Below are positions 25,203-34,069 of a DNA stretch of 64,000 bases, piece by piece. The position numbers and the translations under genes are program-made. Source of the DNA: Unio delphinus (Eukaryota; Mollusca; Bivalvia; Unionida; Unionidae); assembly GCA_029339505.1 (NCBI GenBank), contig JAQISU010000193.1:2387501-2451500 (forward strand). Reading direction: 5' to 3'. The notes beneath the pieces were generated by a model, which was given only the letters and a program-made list of their open reading frames with translations, searched no databases and was not told the origin of the DNA. Positions within the stretch are counted from its first letter, which is position 1. Each line of letters begins with the position of its first letter.

Positions 25203-25868
25203 TCACTTCCAATCACTAGGTCCTACTAAAGGTAGGTATTGACAATTCGGAGACCATCGAGCATGTTCCAAGTAAGCGGAATCTTTCTGTTCCCACTCGT
25301 AAATGGATACACCACAACTGAAGCACTTGACTTTATCTCCTTCGCCCAAGTAGAAAAATCCAGCTCTGGCTAATTCTTCAGGAGTTGGTCCAGGCAGATA
25401 TTTTGGCCATTTATCTTTGAAGGTTTGAAATCGACTTTTAAAGTGACAGTATTCAGGCAAACTCGTCGGGAACGAATATTCGACTCTCCTCACTTCTGTT
25501 CGATGCAGGTACGGTGAAATTCCTAGGAGTCCACGATAACGTGTGGCACCGCTTTCGCATCCCTCAGGTTTGACACGCACAGCATCACTTTCCACGGTAG
25601 ATATAGGGGTAGTAGTCATAGCAACGTTCCCACGATATCCAGCTGAATCGCTAACGTCACAGCGTCTGGCATCACTACAATCGTAAGGTTCACCATCGCA
25701 CTCTGTAACGCAATTACAGTACATACCACAAGGACACTTACAGTTTCCTTCCGGACAACTTCCGTTGCAATGCATGGGTCTTATCCATCCAGTACTTTTC
25801 ACACTCTGGAAAGGTACATTTGTTTTACAATCCCCAAACTTGAATGATGTCTGTTTAAATGGATTCAT
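25203..25868 (-). CDS. BIR-domain protein, inhibitor-of-apoptosis-like (inner Polinton)
   Basis: 221 residues from the ATG at 25866-25868. Residues about 143-213 form one BIR domain: SRFQTFKDKW, then AGFFYLGEGDKVKCFSCG, Trp, and EHARWSPNC, giving the C-x2-C ... H-x6-C zinc set. There is no RING or second BIR. The N-terminal half is cysteine-rich (CNGSCPEGNCKCPCGMYCNC), unusual for IAPs, and may be a second zinc or disulfide module. Single-BIR proteins bind caspases or IAP antagonists, so a host-death-blocking role is plausible but inferred. A TATA box (CATATAAAAA, 25926-25935) lies inside the end of PolB. Confidence 0.9.
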   Translation of the reverse strand: MNPFKQTSFKFGDCKTNVPFQSVKSTGWIRPMHCNGSCPEGNCKCPCGMYCNCVTECDGEPYDCSDARRCDVSDSAGYRGNVAMTTTPISTVESDAVRVKPEGCESGATRYRGLLGISPYLHRTEVRRVEYSFPTSLPEYCHFKSRFQTFKDKWPKYLPGPTPEELARAGFFYLGEGDKVKCFSCGVSIYEWEQKDSAYLEHARWSPNCQYLPLVGPSDWK

Positions 25869-25902
25869 CTTCTTTTCGCTTGGCTGTGTTAGTCACAATG
25901 AA

Positions 25903-28900
25903 CTATTGGTCTTGGACAATGTCCCTTTTTATATGCTGCCCAATTTCGACGTGACCGTACGGGAGAGTGAAGTGATTGGGAAGTCGTACTCTTTTTTGGT
26001 ACACGATTTGATAGACTTTTTCCAAAGGTCGGCTAACGATTTGGTGTGTAGGTAAACGGACAATCTTGTGCGGTTCGTGGGTAGTCACTTGAAACGTTTC
26101 ATCCTGTCCCGACTGTAAGGCTTCTTGTAGCACGTTAAAGTTCACCACTCGACTGGTGCGATAATTGAGAGTCAATCCTTTCACTTTACATTCGGTGTGC
26201 ATTTCTCCTTGTGGGTCTCGGTATTCGTAACCGTAATTTTTAGGACCGCCACTTGCAAAACATAGAATCTTGTCGTTGGGATGTTCATCGGTCCAGGCTC
26301 CTAAACGGTCTCCTTCGATGACAGGGTTACACTGGTTCGGTCGGTGAATGTAGATGCAACTGTCCGTGTCAAAATACAACACACGATCTCCTAACAGTTC
26401 TAACACTTCGTACAATTTTAAACGAGCGTGGGCTGTCACGTAAGCCGCAATGATGACATTTCCAAATTTGTCGGCTTCTACAAAGTCTAGTTCTTCTTCG
26501 TAATTGACTAAGATCAAGTCCTCACGAATGACGTCCACGTATTTCATGACTTTGGTTGGGTCGTGAATCATCTGGAAGTAGCGAGACAGCTCGGACAAAT
26601 ACTCCGTCTTGGGTAAAGAGGGTCGTTGTGCCATTTTACCCCACAAGCAATTGAGCATCACTTTGGCAAACGACCGCCTTCCTTCGTTTTTCTCGATGTG
26701 GTCTAAAGTGATACCTTCCTGCTCCCGATATTTTTCTTTGAATATCTTTTGGTCTTCGGGAGTGTGACACCAGGAAGGATAGCCACTAGCTTCTTGTTTT
26801 AGTTTTTAAAAAGCATCCACGTAGTCTGCAAAAATACCTTTCTGTCTCTCGTCACCCTTGCGGTATTGTTGTGTTTTGGGAAAGTGATAAATTTCGTACA
26901 CTTCTAACAGTTGGTATCCCAGGTCCAGAGCTTTAAACAATTCCACGCTCACCCACGTTCCTGTCAAGGCGCGTTCTTCCAGGCTGTGCTGACAAGGTTG
27001 GTCTTGGTTGCACGTTTCGGCACATGTGCGACACAAAGGAAACATCAGTTTTCCTTGGCAATGGTGAGGTAAAACGGGATGGTACAAGTCTGTGGGAGGT
27101 AAGACTTTACACTTGATCAATCCTTCGTACTTACGAATGTGGTCCAAGTCAATGTGTTCTGTCATCAATTCTGGATGCCCTACGGGAAAGTGACAATATT
27201 TGCACACGTAAGGATACAGCGAACACACGTCCAAGTATTTGATTTCTTCTCCTTTCTCTTCATCCGCTTGGTACAGCAAACAAGTAGCATTCGTTCGTCC
27301 TCCGTACAAACTATCCCGGGGGTTCAATGGATCCACCCACTTGTAACTTTCTACGATGCGTTTAAACTCGGGATCGGTTTTCAAACGCAGATCGTACTCG
27401 TGTTCCCACATTTCCACTACCTGGTATCCTTGTTGTTCTAACTTCAAACGTCGCTGACACGTGGTCTGGTACAAATCTTCCATGGTTCGTTGTAAAAACT
27501 GATTTTTGGTGTTACGCTGAGGGTAGCATAGAGGACATCCGTGAAATAAACATCCGTTAAACTCGTACACGATCTGAGGGTTTTCTAAGTCCCAACCATC
27601 TACCGAATACGTTCCGATGGTCTTTTCGCCTCCTCCGTTGCGAGCGTGTTGGATCCATTTGTCTTCCTTGTCGCACAAGTAATGGAGCCAGCGTAGGGCT
27701 TTAACCGAGTATTGACGTTTGACAAAATTTGTCGTTTGAGGACTGATGACCGCTAGAGTATTTTCGGGCATAAAGCGTTTTCGGTACACTAAGGAACATG
27801 CTTTGGCAATGGTACAAGCTTCTTTCAAAGGATCGATCCCTCCGTATTCCATGAACAATTCTCGAAATTTTCCACAACAGCGTCGTAAAATGTCCACGTC
27901 AGATCGACAATACTTTAAAATTTCTTCTTGAAAGTCAAAGGGGTCCGAGGCGTGAGTCTGGTACCAAGCATGGAAAGCTTCTCGTTGTTCGGTGCGCATG
28001 TTGTCGGGGTCGTAGTCGTCAACCTCAGGCAAATGGGGTAGAATGGCATGTTGATTGGCTTCGGTATTAAAAAAGTGTGGAAAATAACCTTTGGCCATTT
28101 CTGTCATTCCAAACGTTTTAGGCATGCGACTCAAAGGCATGGCCAAGTAACACATCGAATCTTTAAACTGTACTTGTCCTACTTGCATAGAAATGATTTT
28201 GGCTCCGTTCAAAGTCACTTGAGGCCGTTCGGTACTTTGTTCCGCATAGTATCTAAGCAGAAATTGCCCATCGTATCCCGAGAAATTGTGGGCCATGACT
28301 GTGGCATGGCAATGACACTCGCCGTAACGTTCGATGTCTTCTGGACTCCACGTTTCGTCGATGGGGTTTAGGATCCATTGGGCAAAATCGGCTAGCGTAT
28401 TTGACCCTCGAAAGATTTTTTCACGTCCTCCAGGAATCTTGCTGCAGTAAGGGCAATGACTAAAGATAGGTTCTTGGATGCACTGCTCGCACGCACGGTG
28501 AGCCACGCAGAAATTAGGAATGTGAATACCAGTTTCTTGCATGCATTCGAAATCAAAAAAGATAAAATTCCCTTTCTTCTGGGTATCTTCTGGTCGGGGT
28601 TGATATTTTTGAATGAAGCATTCGTGCTCCAAGTCCACAATTTGGCGACAAATGTGACATCGTTTCTTCCCTCGACAAACGTGTAACTTAACACTATTGG
28701 TACGTATGCCTTGTCCACAAGTAGGACACAATCTCAGAAGCTGACAAGTACTTTTCTGCTGTGAACCTTGCATCTTCAAATGTTGTTGGTAACAGGTAAG
28801 ACTGACAAAAAAGCGCTGACACACAGGGCAATGCACTCGTACTTGTCCTTTGTCCAGACAAGGTTGAGAGGCCAAACATCCCTCACATTTCGATCCACAA

Positions 28901-29973
28901 TGCTTGTGTTGTTCTCGATTGTTATAACCATAGTCACATTTTTCACAGTAGTAACTGAATTTCAGAAATCCAGTGATACTGGTAATGGTATCAAAATGAC
29001 CATCGTGATGATAGACGTGAATGTATTTTCCGTCTTTGAAATCGTGGCCTCGAAACAAAAGAGGACCACGCACTTCTTGAGGGTGTACTTTCAAAGTGTA
29101 ACGTGGAGCCAAGACGTCTTGCAACTTTTGCATTTCTGGAATACCGCAAGGGGTATCTTTGGATATCCCCGCTTGCTGTAACAGGAGTTCTGCTTCACTT
29201 CGTTGTTTGGCTCGGTCCGATTGTCGAATAGTTTCCCAGGCTCTTTTCCATTCTATCGTCTCGTTCTTGTTGACATACATTTGTCCCACGACGATGGCAC
29301 GGGCTAAACACATCTGGTCTTGAGGATTGTTAATTCGGACGAGGCTTCGCTTCATGTTACGAAGGCTGTCCACCAATAACACTTTTTTGCGTCCGGTCCC
29401 CTCAGGAAGAGACACGTGGGTCATGAACAGTGTGGCTTTTCCATCGGTGATGTGAAACTTGTCGTTGGATTGTTGCACATGTTGAATTTTGTCAATGACT
29501 TTGGAAAGTGTTAATTCTGATGGGCTAGTAAACTCGATCCAAACGGGAGACTTTAAATTATCGTGATGAATAGAAAGTCTCAAGCGATCGTCTTCTTTGG
29601 CTTGACATTGCTGTTTCAATGCAGTTAACACAGAATCCCACACCTCGGTAATGAACCCTTCTGTATTCTCCAAAGGTACATTGGCCTTGAAATCTTTAAA
29701 CTTTACGGCATACGTGTAAGCCGTTGTTCTAAATTTTCGAGAGGAACGCTTTTCCGTCTCTCGAATGTGATAGTAATTTTCAGGGTTTACTAAGGGTGGT
29801 GCACTTTGCTTGGACGTCGATTGCTTAGGCGTACATTCGGGCTCACTCATGTCATCTTCAAAATCACTGGCATGAATTTGAGCCAAGACTTCAGCTACTG
29901 TGCTAGGCGATACATTGCGTTTCTGTCTCTTACTATCTTTTCCTTTCTCCACAACATGATGTGGTCTTTTCAT
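25903..29973 (-). pseudogene. POLB: Protein-primed family B DNA polymerase, one in-frame stop (inner Polinton)
   Basis: Reads from the ATG at 29971-29973 for 1055 codons to a TAA at 26806-26808, and continues in the same frame to a stop at 25903. Order: Lys/Arg-rich N-terminus, zinc-finger cluster (about residues 340-455, many CxxC pairs), Exo I FDFECMQE (about 474), Exo II AHNFSGYDGQ (about 560), Exo III YCRSDVDIL (about 690), and polymerase motif A YLDVCSLYP (about 930). After the stop come motif B KVMLNCLWGK and motif C FDTDSCIY. The stop thus separates motif A from B and C, so a truncated product could not polymerise. It copies the element using a terminal protein primer (family knowledge). 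It could be a point mutation, a sequencing error or readthrough. Confidence 0.9.
25926..25935 (-). promoter_or_regulatory. TATA box of the BIR gene
   Basis: CATATAAAAA in minus sense, 58 bases before the BIR ATG, within the last codons of PolB. Confidence 0.55.
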
Positions 29974-30106
29974 CTTGTCTGCAAAAAGTCAAATGACTAC
30001 CTTTTAAAGACCATAACCCCTATATATTCATGTCCGATCCGTGCATATATAAAGGGTTAGTGTCTAACGGTTCAGTATTCATTTCACTCTCACATTGACC
30101 AGAACG
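29974..30106. promoter_or_regulatory. Divergent promoter between PolB and the zinc-knuckle gene
   Basis: 133 bases between two divergent ATGs. A minus-sense TATA (ATATATAGGG, about 30020-30030) lies about 50 bases before the PolB ATG; a plus-sense TATA (CATATATAAAGG, about 30043-30054) lies about 55 bases before the ATG at 30107. Confidence 0.65.
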
Positions 30107-30589
30107 ATGAAAGAACCTACAGAAGTGGAACTTCTCATTAGAGCTTTACGTGGGGTCATACGAAAGTTTTCGTCAGACCAGCCGACGGCCTACTCTTCCT
30201 CCTATCGAGATAAAAGTCAAGATACTTGCTATATCTGTAAGAAGAAAGGACATTGGGCTACAGAATGTTCAGATCGTGACAAAAATAAAAAAAGTACCAA
30301 TAGAGACAAAAGTCAAGATACCTGTTATTATTGTAAAGAGAAAGGACATTGGTCTCCAAACTGTCCTAAGAAACAACAGGAGCAGGAGGAGGAGGAGGAG
30401 GAGGCGGAGGAAGAGGAGGAGGAGGAGGAGGAAAGAAATTCTGAACAGGAGGAGAAAGAGGTACCCTCCTCCAAGGAAGAACCCCGTCACATTCACAAAA
30501 ACAAGAAAAGAAGACGAAACGAAAGTGAAGAGGAAGAAGAAAAAGAAAAACGTGTGACAGTAAAGAAAATGAAAAAACAGAAAGAGTGA
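30107..30589 (+). CDS. Gag-like double zinc-knuckle protein with acidic/basic tail
   Basis: 160 residues from the ATG at 30107, the first after the TATA box. After a helical N-terminus (VELLIRALRGVIRKF) come two CX2CX4HX4C knuckles, CYICKKKGHWATEC and CYYCKEKGHWSPNC, each preceded by the same DKSQDT, so the knuckle was duplicated. A Glu-rich run encoded by GAG/GAA follows (about 30380-30440), then a Lys/Arg/Glu tail. Retroviral-type knuckles bind single-stranded nucleic acid. One of only two plus-strand genes in the element, divergent from PolB, so it may act in replication (inference). No AATAAA or histone stem-loop was found downstream. Confidence 0.8.
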   Translation: MKEPTEVELLIRALRGVIRKFSSDQPTAYSSSYRDKSQDTCYICKKKGHWATECSDRDKNKKSTNRDKSQDTCYYCKEKGHWSPNCPKKQQEQEEEEEEAEEEEEEEEERNSEQEEKEVPSSKEEPRHIHKNKKRRRNESEEEEEKEKRVTVKKMKKQKE

Positions 30590-30853
30590 AACAGAAGAAA
30601 ACTTATGAACTTTTTAAACATGGTATTGTGTTATGTTATGTTGTGATATTGAATTGTAACGTTTGTACTAGAATACACCAGAGAGAAAAAACGTAAGTGT
30701 CTCTTGGTTTTGATTTGATAGAATAAGAACCTACACTCACACATTCCTTCACTCACACGTGCATCATGGATTTTAAAAAATATATAAAAGGACTTTTGAG
30801 TTTTCATTGAAATAGGCAATTGACATAGTATTTCTTTTCGAAATAATTGGAGT
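30590..30853. other. Non-coding gap between convergent genes
   Basis: AT-rich, with TTATGTTATGTT iterations near 30630 and a TATATAAAAGG string (about 30781) without a following ORF. No gene seen. Confidence 0.5.
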
Positions 30854-30869
30854 GGCCCTGAAAAGGACC
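30854..30869 (-). terminator. Histone-type mRNA 3' stem-loop of the gene at 30903-31553
   Basis: Minus sense GGTCCTTTTCAGGGCC: 6-bp stem (one U-G pair), UUUC loop. TTCGAAAAGAAATACTATG follows about 12 bases downstream, and the next bases closely match those after the stem-loop at 13119. It starts 33 bases after the stop codon. Confidence 0.85.
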
Positions 30870-30902
30870 GTTGGTGTTTTGATTGTTTAAAACAAAACAA
30901 AC

Positions 30903-31553
30903 TCAGAAACGGGACGAAATCCTTTTGAGCTGTCTTAAGCCTTTGCCACGGCCAAGGCCTACTTCGGGACTGGTGGTTCCTGTCAATGATTTGGTAGAAA
31001 TCACTAACGGTGGTAAGGTAGACGTAGTCACAGAGAGATCGGGTTGTTTCGCTCGAGAAGGTCTTTTTCTCTTCGGTCGTGATAAAGAAGTCTGATACAT
31101 TTGTTTCAGACTCCTTAACTCAGCTAAAATATCTAAAAGTACCGTCGTGACCGTTTGATTTTCACTATTTTCTTTCTGTCCTTGGTCTTCATTCTTCTCT
31201 GTTGCTGTTGCTGCTGCTGCTGCTACTGTTTCTTCCTGGTGTTTCCTTCTTGCTTCTTCTTCCTGCTGTTGCATAAGAAAAGCTTGTTCTTCTACTTTCT
31301 GTTGTTGTAAAAATCGCTCCAATTCTTCTTTTTGTCTCTGCTTAAAATCATCGACGTGTCCATAAGAAGATACAGAAGGCAACGAAGGTTCCGGAATAAA
31401 TTCTTGCGATGTTAAAAAATCCACAATATCCCAGTTAAAATCAACTTCTTCTGGATGTAGATTTGTCATGACTTTAGTAGTCACTGTTGGCCCATGACTT
31501 GCTGTCTCTACTCCTGACTCACTCCAATTCATCGTCTTCTTACTGTCCGCCAT
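30903..31553 (-). CDS. Inner Polinton accessory protein 4, coiled-coil
   Basis: 216 residues from MADSKKTMN at 31553, the first ATG after the minus-sense TATA (CTATATAG, about 31602). Acidic N-terminal region (HPEEVDFNWDIVDFL), a Gln/Glu-rich coiled coil (about residues 70-115, FKQRQKEELERFLQQQ), an Ala run, a leucine-rich helix (VLLDILAELRSLKQMY), a basic nuclear-localisation-like PKRKRPSRAK, and a Gly/Lys/Arg end. No known family. It shares the histone-type 3' end with the left-arm cassettes but lacks their promoter motif. It is divergent from the small gene at 31772. Confidence 0.7.
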   Translation of the reverse strand: MADSKKTMNWSESGVETASHGPTVTTKVMTNLHPEEVDFNWDIVDFLTSQEFIPEPSLPSVSSYGHVDDFKQRQKEELERFLQQQKVEEQAFLMQQQEEEARRKHQEETVAAAAATATEKNEDQGQKENSENQTVTTVLLDILAELRSLKQMYQTSLSRPKRKRPSRAKQPDLSVTTSTLPPLVISTKSLTGTTSPEVGLGRGKGLRQLKRISSRF

Positions 31554-31771
31554 GATTGACAACTCTGTCTCATCGATTGACTGCGCACAGACGCTAGTAC
31601 CTCTATATAGAAAAGGTGATGTCACAGACCGCTCTCTTCCGATTGGATGGCTGTGCCTGACTTTTGTAACGCGTGTTTGGATTGGTCGATACACTCAATC
31701 CGTTTCAATCCGCTCTTCCCCTATAAATAACCGCAGTTCACGGCATTCGCTTCACCTGTTCTCATCACAAG
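31554..31771. promoter_or_regulatory. Divergent promoter between two histone-type-ended genes
   Basis: A minus-sense TATA (CTATATAG, about 31602) serves accessory gene 4, and a plus-sense TATA (CTATAAATA, 31721-31729) serves the gene at 31772. Between them are two GATTGG-type (inverted CCAAT) boxes near 31640 and 31680 and a GTGACATCACC string near 31615. CCAAT boxes and divergent gene pairs are also typical of histone gene clusters. Confidence 0.65.
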
Positions 31772-32005
31772 ATGTGGACTAACGTTGAATCGTCAACCCT
31801 TGTGTCTAGCATGCTGTTTAGGACTGACATACCCATGTATGTCAGATCATCATGGAGTGTCATTCATAGGACGGAGACAGCCTATTGGAAGAGAAGAGTC
31901 TATGTGGAAAGACAAGGTTGCTTGAAGAGAGTTCTCTTCTATGGACCCACAGTAAGGAGAAGTTTAAGGAAGAGAAGAAGATCTGTGAGATGTCCTCTGT
32001 GTTAA
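31772..32005 (+). CDS. Inner Polinton accessory protein 5, small and basic
   Basis: 77 residues from the ATG at 31772, about 45 bases after the TATA box CTATAAATA. The N-terminus is neutral (WTNVESSTLVSSMLFRTDI); the C-terminal half is strongly basic with VRRSLRKRRRSVRCPLC at the end. No family is recognised. It is supported as a gene by TATA spacing and by a histone-type stem-loop 27 bases after its stop. It is the rightmost gene, and its 3' end lies in the terminal inverted repeat. It could be a nucleic-acid-binding or nucleolar peptide (inference from charge). Confidence 0.65.
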   Translation: MWTNVESSTLVSSMLFRTDIPMYVRSSWSVIHRTETAYWKRRVYVERQGCLKRVLFYGPTVRRSLRKRRRSVRCPLC

Positions 32006-32032
32006 CAAGACAACGTTAACATTACAAATAAC

Positions 32033-32048
32033 GGTCCTTTTCAGGGCC
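32033..32048 (+). terminator. Histone-type mRNA 3' stem-loop of the gene at 31772-32005
   Basis: GGTCCTTTTCAGGGCC followed by ACTCA, with TCGAAAAGA at 32060-32068. The downstream part lies in the right terminal repeat and is the mirror copy of the signal at 11990-12005. Confidence 0.85.
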
Positions 32049-32359
32049 ACTCATAGGTCTCGAAAAGATAGTAGCTTTCTTTGCCGCCCTTTTTTCCCTT
32101 GTCCCTATATAGACCCACCCTGTTCCATTTCCCTTGACGCTATATAGGCCCACCCTATTCCATTTCCCTTGACCCTATATAGACCCACCCTGTTCCATTT
32201 CCCTTGACCCTATAGTGCCCCAAGCTGTTTTGACCCTATAGTGCCCCAAGCTGTTTTTGACTGGATTTTCCCTTGACCCTATAAATCTTGACCCTATAGT
32301 GCCCCAAGCTGTTTTTGACTGGGTTTTCCATAGACCCTATAGTGCCCCCTATTACTACT
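32036..32359 (-). repeat. Inner Polinton right terminal inverted repeat (324 bp)
   Basis: Reverse complement of 11645-12002, lacking one 35-bp internal unit and having one extra A in an A run. Otherwise no difference was seen by eye. Confidence 0.95.
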
Positions 32360-32365
32360 TACAAT
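32360..32365 (+). repeat. Target site duplication, right copy (tacaat)
   Basis: Exact copy of 11639-11644. Confidence 0.9.
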
Positions 32366-32761
32366 TGTCAATGATAATTACACGTCTGTGATATTTTTTT
32401 TTTACTTTTATCGTGTTAGTATCAACGATAGATTTTAATGTATCTTGCCACTCACGCGCTTGATTGTATCTGTAGTCCATATTATTTACGCTGTAATCAA
32501 TTGAGGTGTTTCGACAACAAATTGTAGACACCACCAGATCATTGCCGCATTTACTTTTTTGTCGGATGCAACCAGGATAAATGTTTGTTCGTTTAATATA
32601 ACAGATACGGTTCCAGAAAACTTGTCTGCTGAGTGACGCCATGGATACGTGGTAAATATCTCGAATTTTGCACTACTAAACACAGACACTCTGTGCACGC
32701 CAGTAACTTCCGCGGTATGTTTGACAGTATTATTTTGTTGAGACCATGTTGTTGATCCTAA

Positions 32762-33604
32762 TTATATTGTGTATACGACGTTGTTAATCCGCCTGTTTAG
32801 AATTTTACCCGGATATTTTTCAAGGGGATCAATTTTATTCATAATATTATGAACATCACTCACAATATCTCCCTGTGTTTTCTTAATCGTATCAATTGAT
32901 GTTTTAATATCAGAAAGTTTCGTATCAACGAATAATGGTTTTCCGAAGAATTCATCTGTAATTTCATCGATTTTTTCTGAAGTTTCTACGGAGACACGTA
33001 AACGCACCTACGTGAACGTCATACTCGGCTCTCAACGTACATAATTTTCCGTCTACGGTGTTATGCTCGTTTATGTGAGTTTCGTATTCGGTTTTTAACG
33101 TGGATAATGTACCACTAACGGCATCATGTTCGGTTTTTAGCGTAGATAATTTACCATCAACAGTGTCAACGTATCCTTTTGTTGCCGCATCTTCATCTGA
33201 TGTTGGATTTTTCAAGACAGTTATTTTATTTCCGTTCATGGAAAGTTCTCCTGTTAATACACCAGGTGACGTTGATAATCGTTTTTGAACATTTTTTTTA
33301 ATATTTCACTCCTGATATATTCTATCGATATACCTGAATCTCGTATTTTTCCGCTGTCGGTAAATACCGGAATAATATCCATAGCAGCGCCATGAACCGT
33401 ACGAACTATATCATTCCACTTAATATTACTTGTTTTCAAAACACCGTGTTTGTCCTGAAAAATAACAACTTCATCTCGGTCAACCCCAGCTAGGTTCATA
33501 ATATCAGCAAGGTCATCTCGTGTTGCATATTTTGATGCGTCAAAATCTTTATCGATTCCTTTTTCGGTTTTTCTGATCAAAGATCTTCCGTAAATATCAA
33601 CCAT
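32762..33604 (-). pseudogene. Outer Polinton: fibre-like protein, broken
   Basis: Starts at MVDIYGRSLIRKT (33604). The first part (33254-33604) includes YATRDDLADIMNL and VVIFQDKHGVLKTSNIKW. A second frame (32964-33239) carries MNGNKITVLKNPTSDEDAATK, then repeated VDGKLSTLKTEHDAV-like heptads. The motif NxITxLxxPTxxxDAATKxYVD is typical of trimeric fibre and tail-fibre proteins, and the heptads fit a coiled-coil shaft. A third frame (32762-33007) continues the coiled coil. At least two frame changes (near 33250 and 32990) break it. In adenovirus-like particles, fibres mediate attachment; here it is a relic. Confidence 0.6.
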
Positions 33605-33616
33605 TATATACATGTA

Positions 33617-34032
33617 CTATTTTGAAATACCTGTCCAACGATTACTTGTGTATTCGCGTATAACTTTATGAGGTGGTTTAGTTGATTTTGATATCGCATC
33701 AAGTACAGCGATAGATTCAAGACCACATATCGGTGGGTCTGTCATTGTCTGTGTCGGTAACGTTGAATACCAAATCTTGGCAGGTAACTGATTAATATAA
33801 TTTAAAAGCTCAACTGGTGGTGATAGTCCGTACGAATTAAAATAAACAATTCCGCGTGGATCAAATACATATGCAACCCTGTGAGTTCCTGGACCGGAAT
33901 TCGAATCGACATTGATGATACCGGTTTCAACGTGATGTGTTTTTTTTTCGGTAATTGATCGCGCATAAACACTCCTCTAAAATGTTTCATTTTTAATTTT
34001 TTAGCAGCATTTATCAGATCGAAATTTGACAT
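33617..34032 (-). pseudogene. Outer Polinton: adenain-like protease, frameshifted, catalytic Cys lost
   Basis: Starts at MSNFDLINAAKKL (34032). The first about 29 codons (LKMKHFRGVFMRDQLP) are in one frame; the rest is in another after an A9 run (33940-33948, T on the plus strand). It retains GPGTHRVAYVFD (His) and VYFNSYGLSPP (Asn in place of the usual Asp). The catalytic block reads PICGLES where the inner element has VCGHYC, so the position of the catalytic Cys is Ser. The frameshift and the lost nucleophile both indicate a dead copy. It lies between the pX-like gene and the fibre-like gene. Confidence 0.75.
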
Positions 34033-34069
34033 TGGTGTTATTATATTCCTGGAAGTCTCAGTCCCTTTC

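Larger units (their letters stand above)
11645..32359. mobile_element. Inner Polinton/Maverick, 20,715 bp, nearly intact
   Basis: Defined by terminal inverted repeats starting AGTAGTAATAGGGGGCAC, flanked by a perfect 6-bp duplication tacaat. It contains the Polinton hallmarks: protein-primed PolB, retroviral-type integrase with chromodomain, FtsK/HerA-type packaging ATPase, adenain-like protease, major and minor capsid proteins. The two terminal repeats are identical apart from one 35-bp repeat unit and one A, and nearly all genes are open, so the insertion is recent. It interrupts an older Polinton whose genes continue on both sides. The one visible defect is a stop codon in PolB. The element is virus-like (adintovirus-like gene content). 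Confidence 0.95.

Noticed and set aside
30269..30496. Leucine-rich minus-strand frame
   Set aside because: Antisense of the Glu-rich run of the zinc-knuckle gene.
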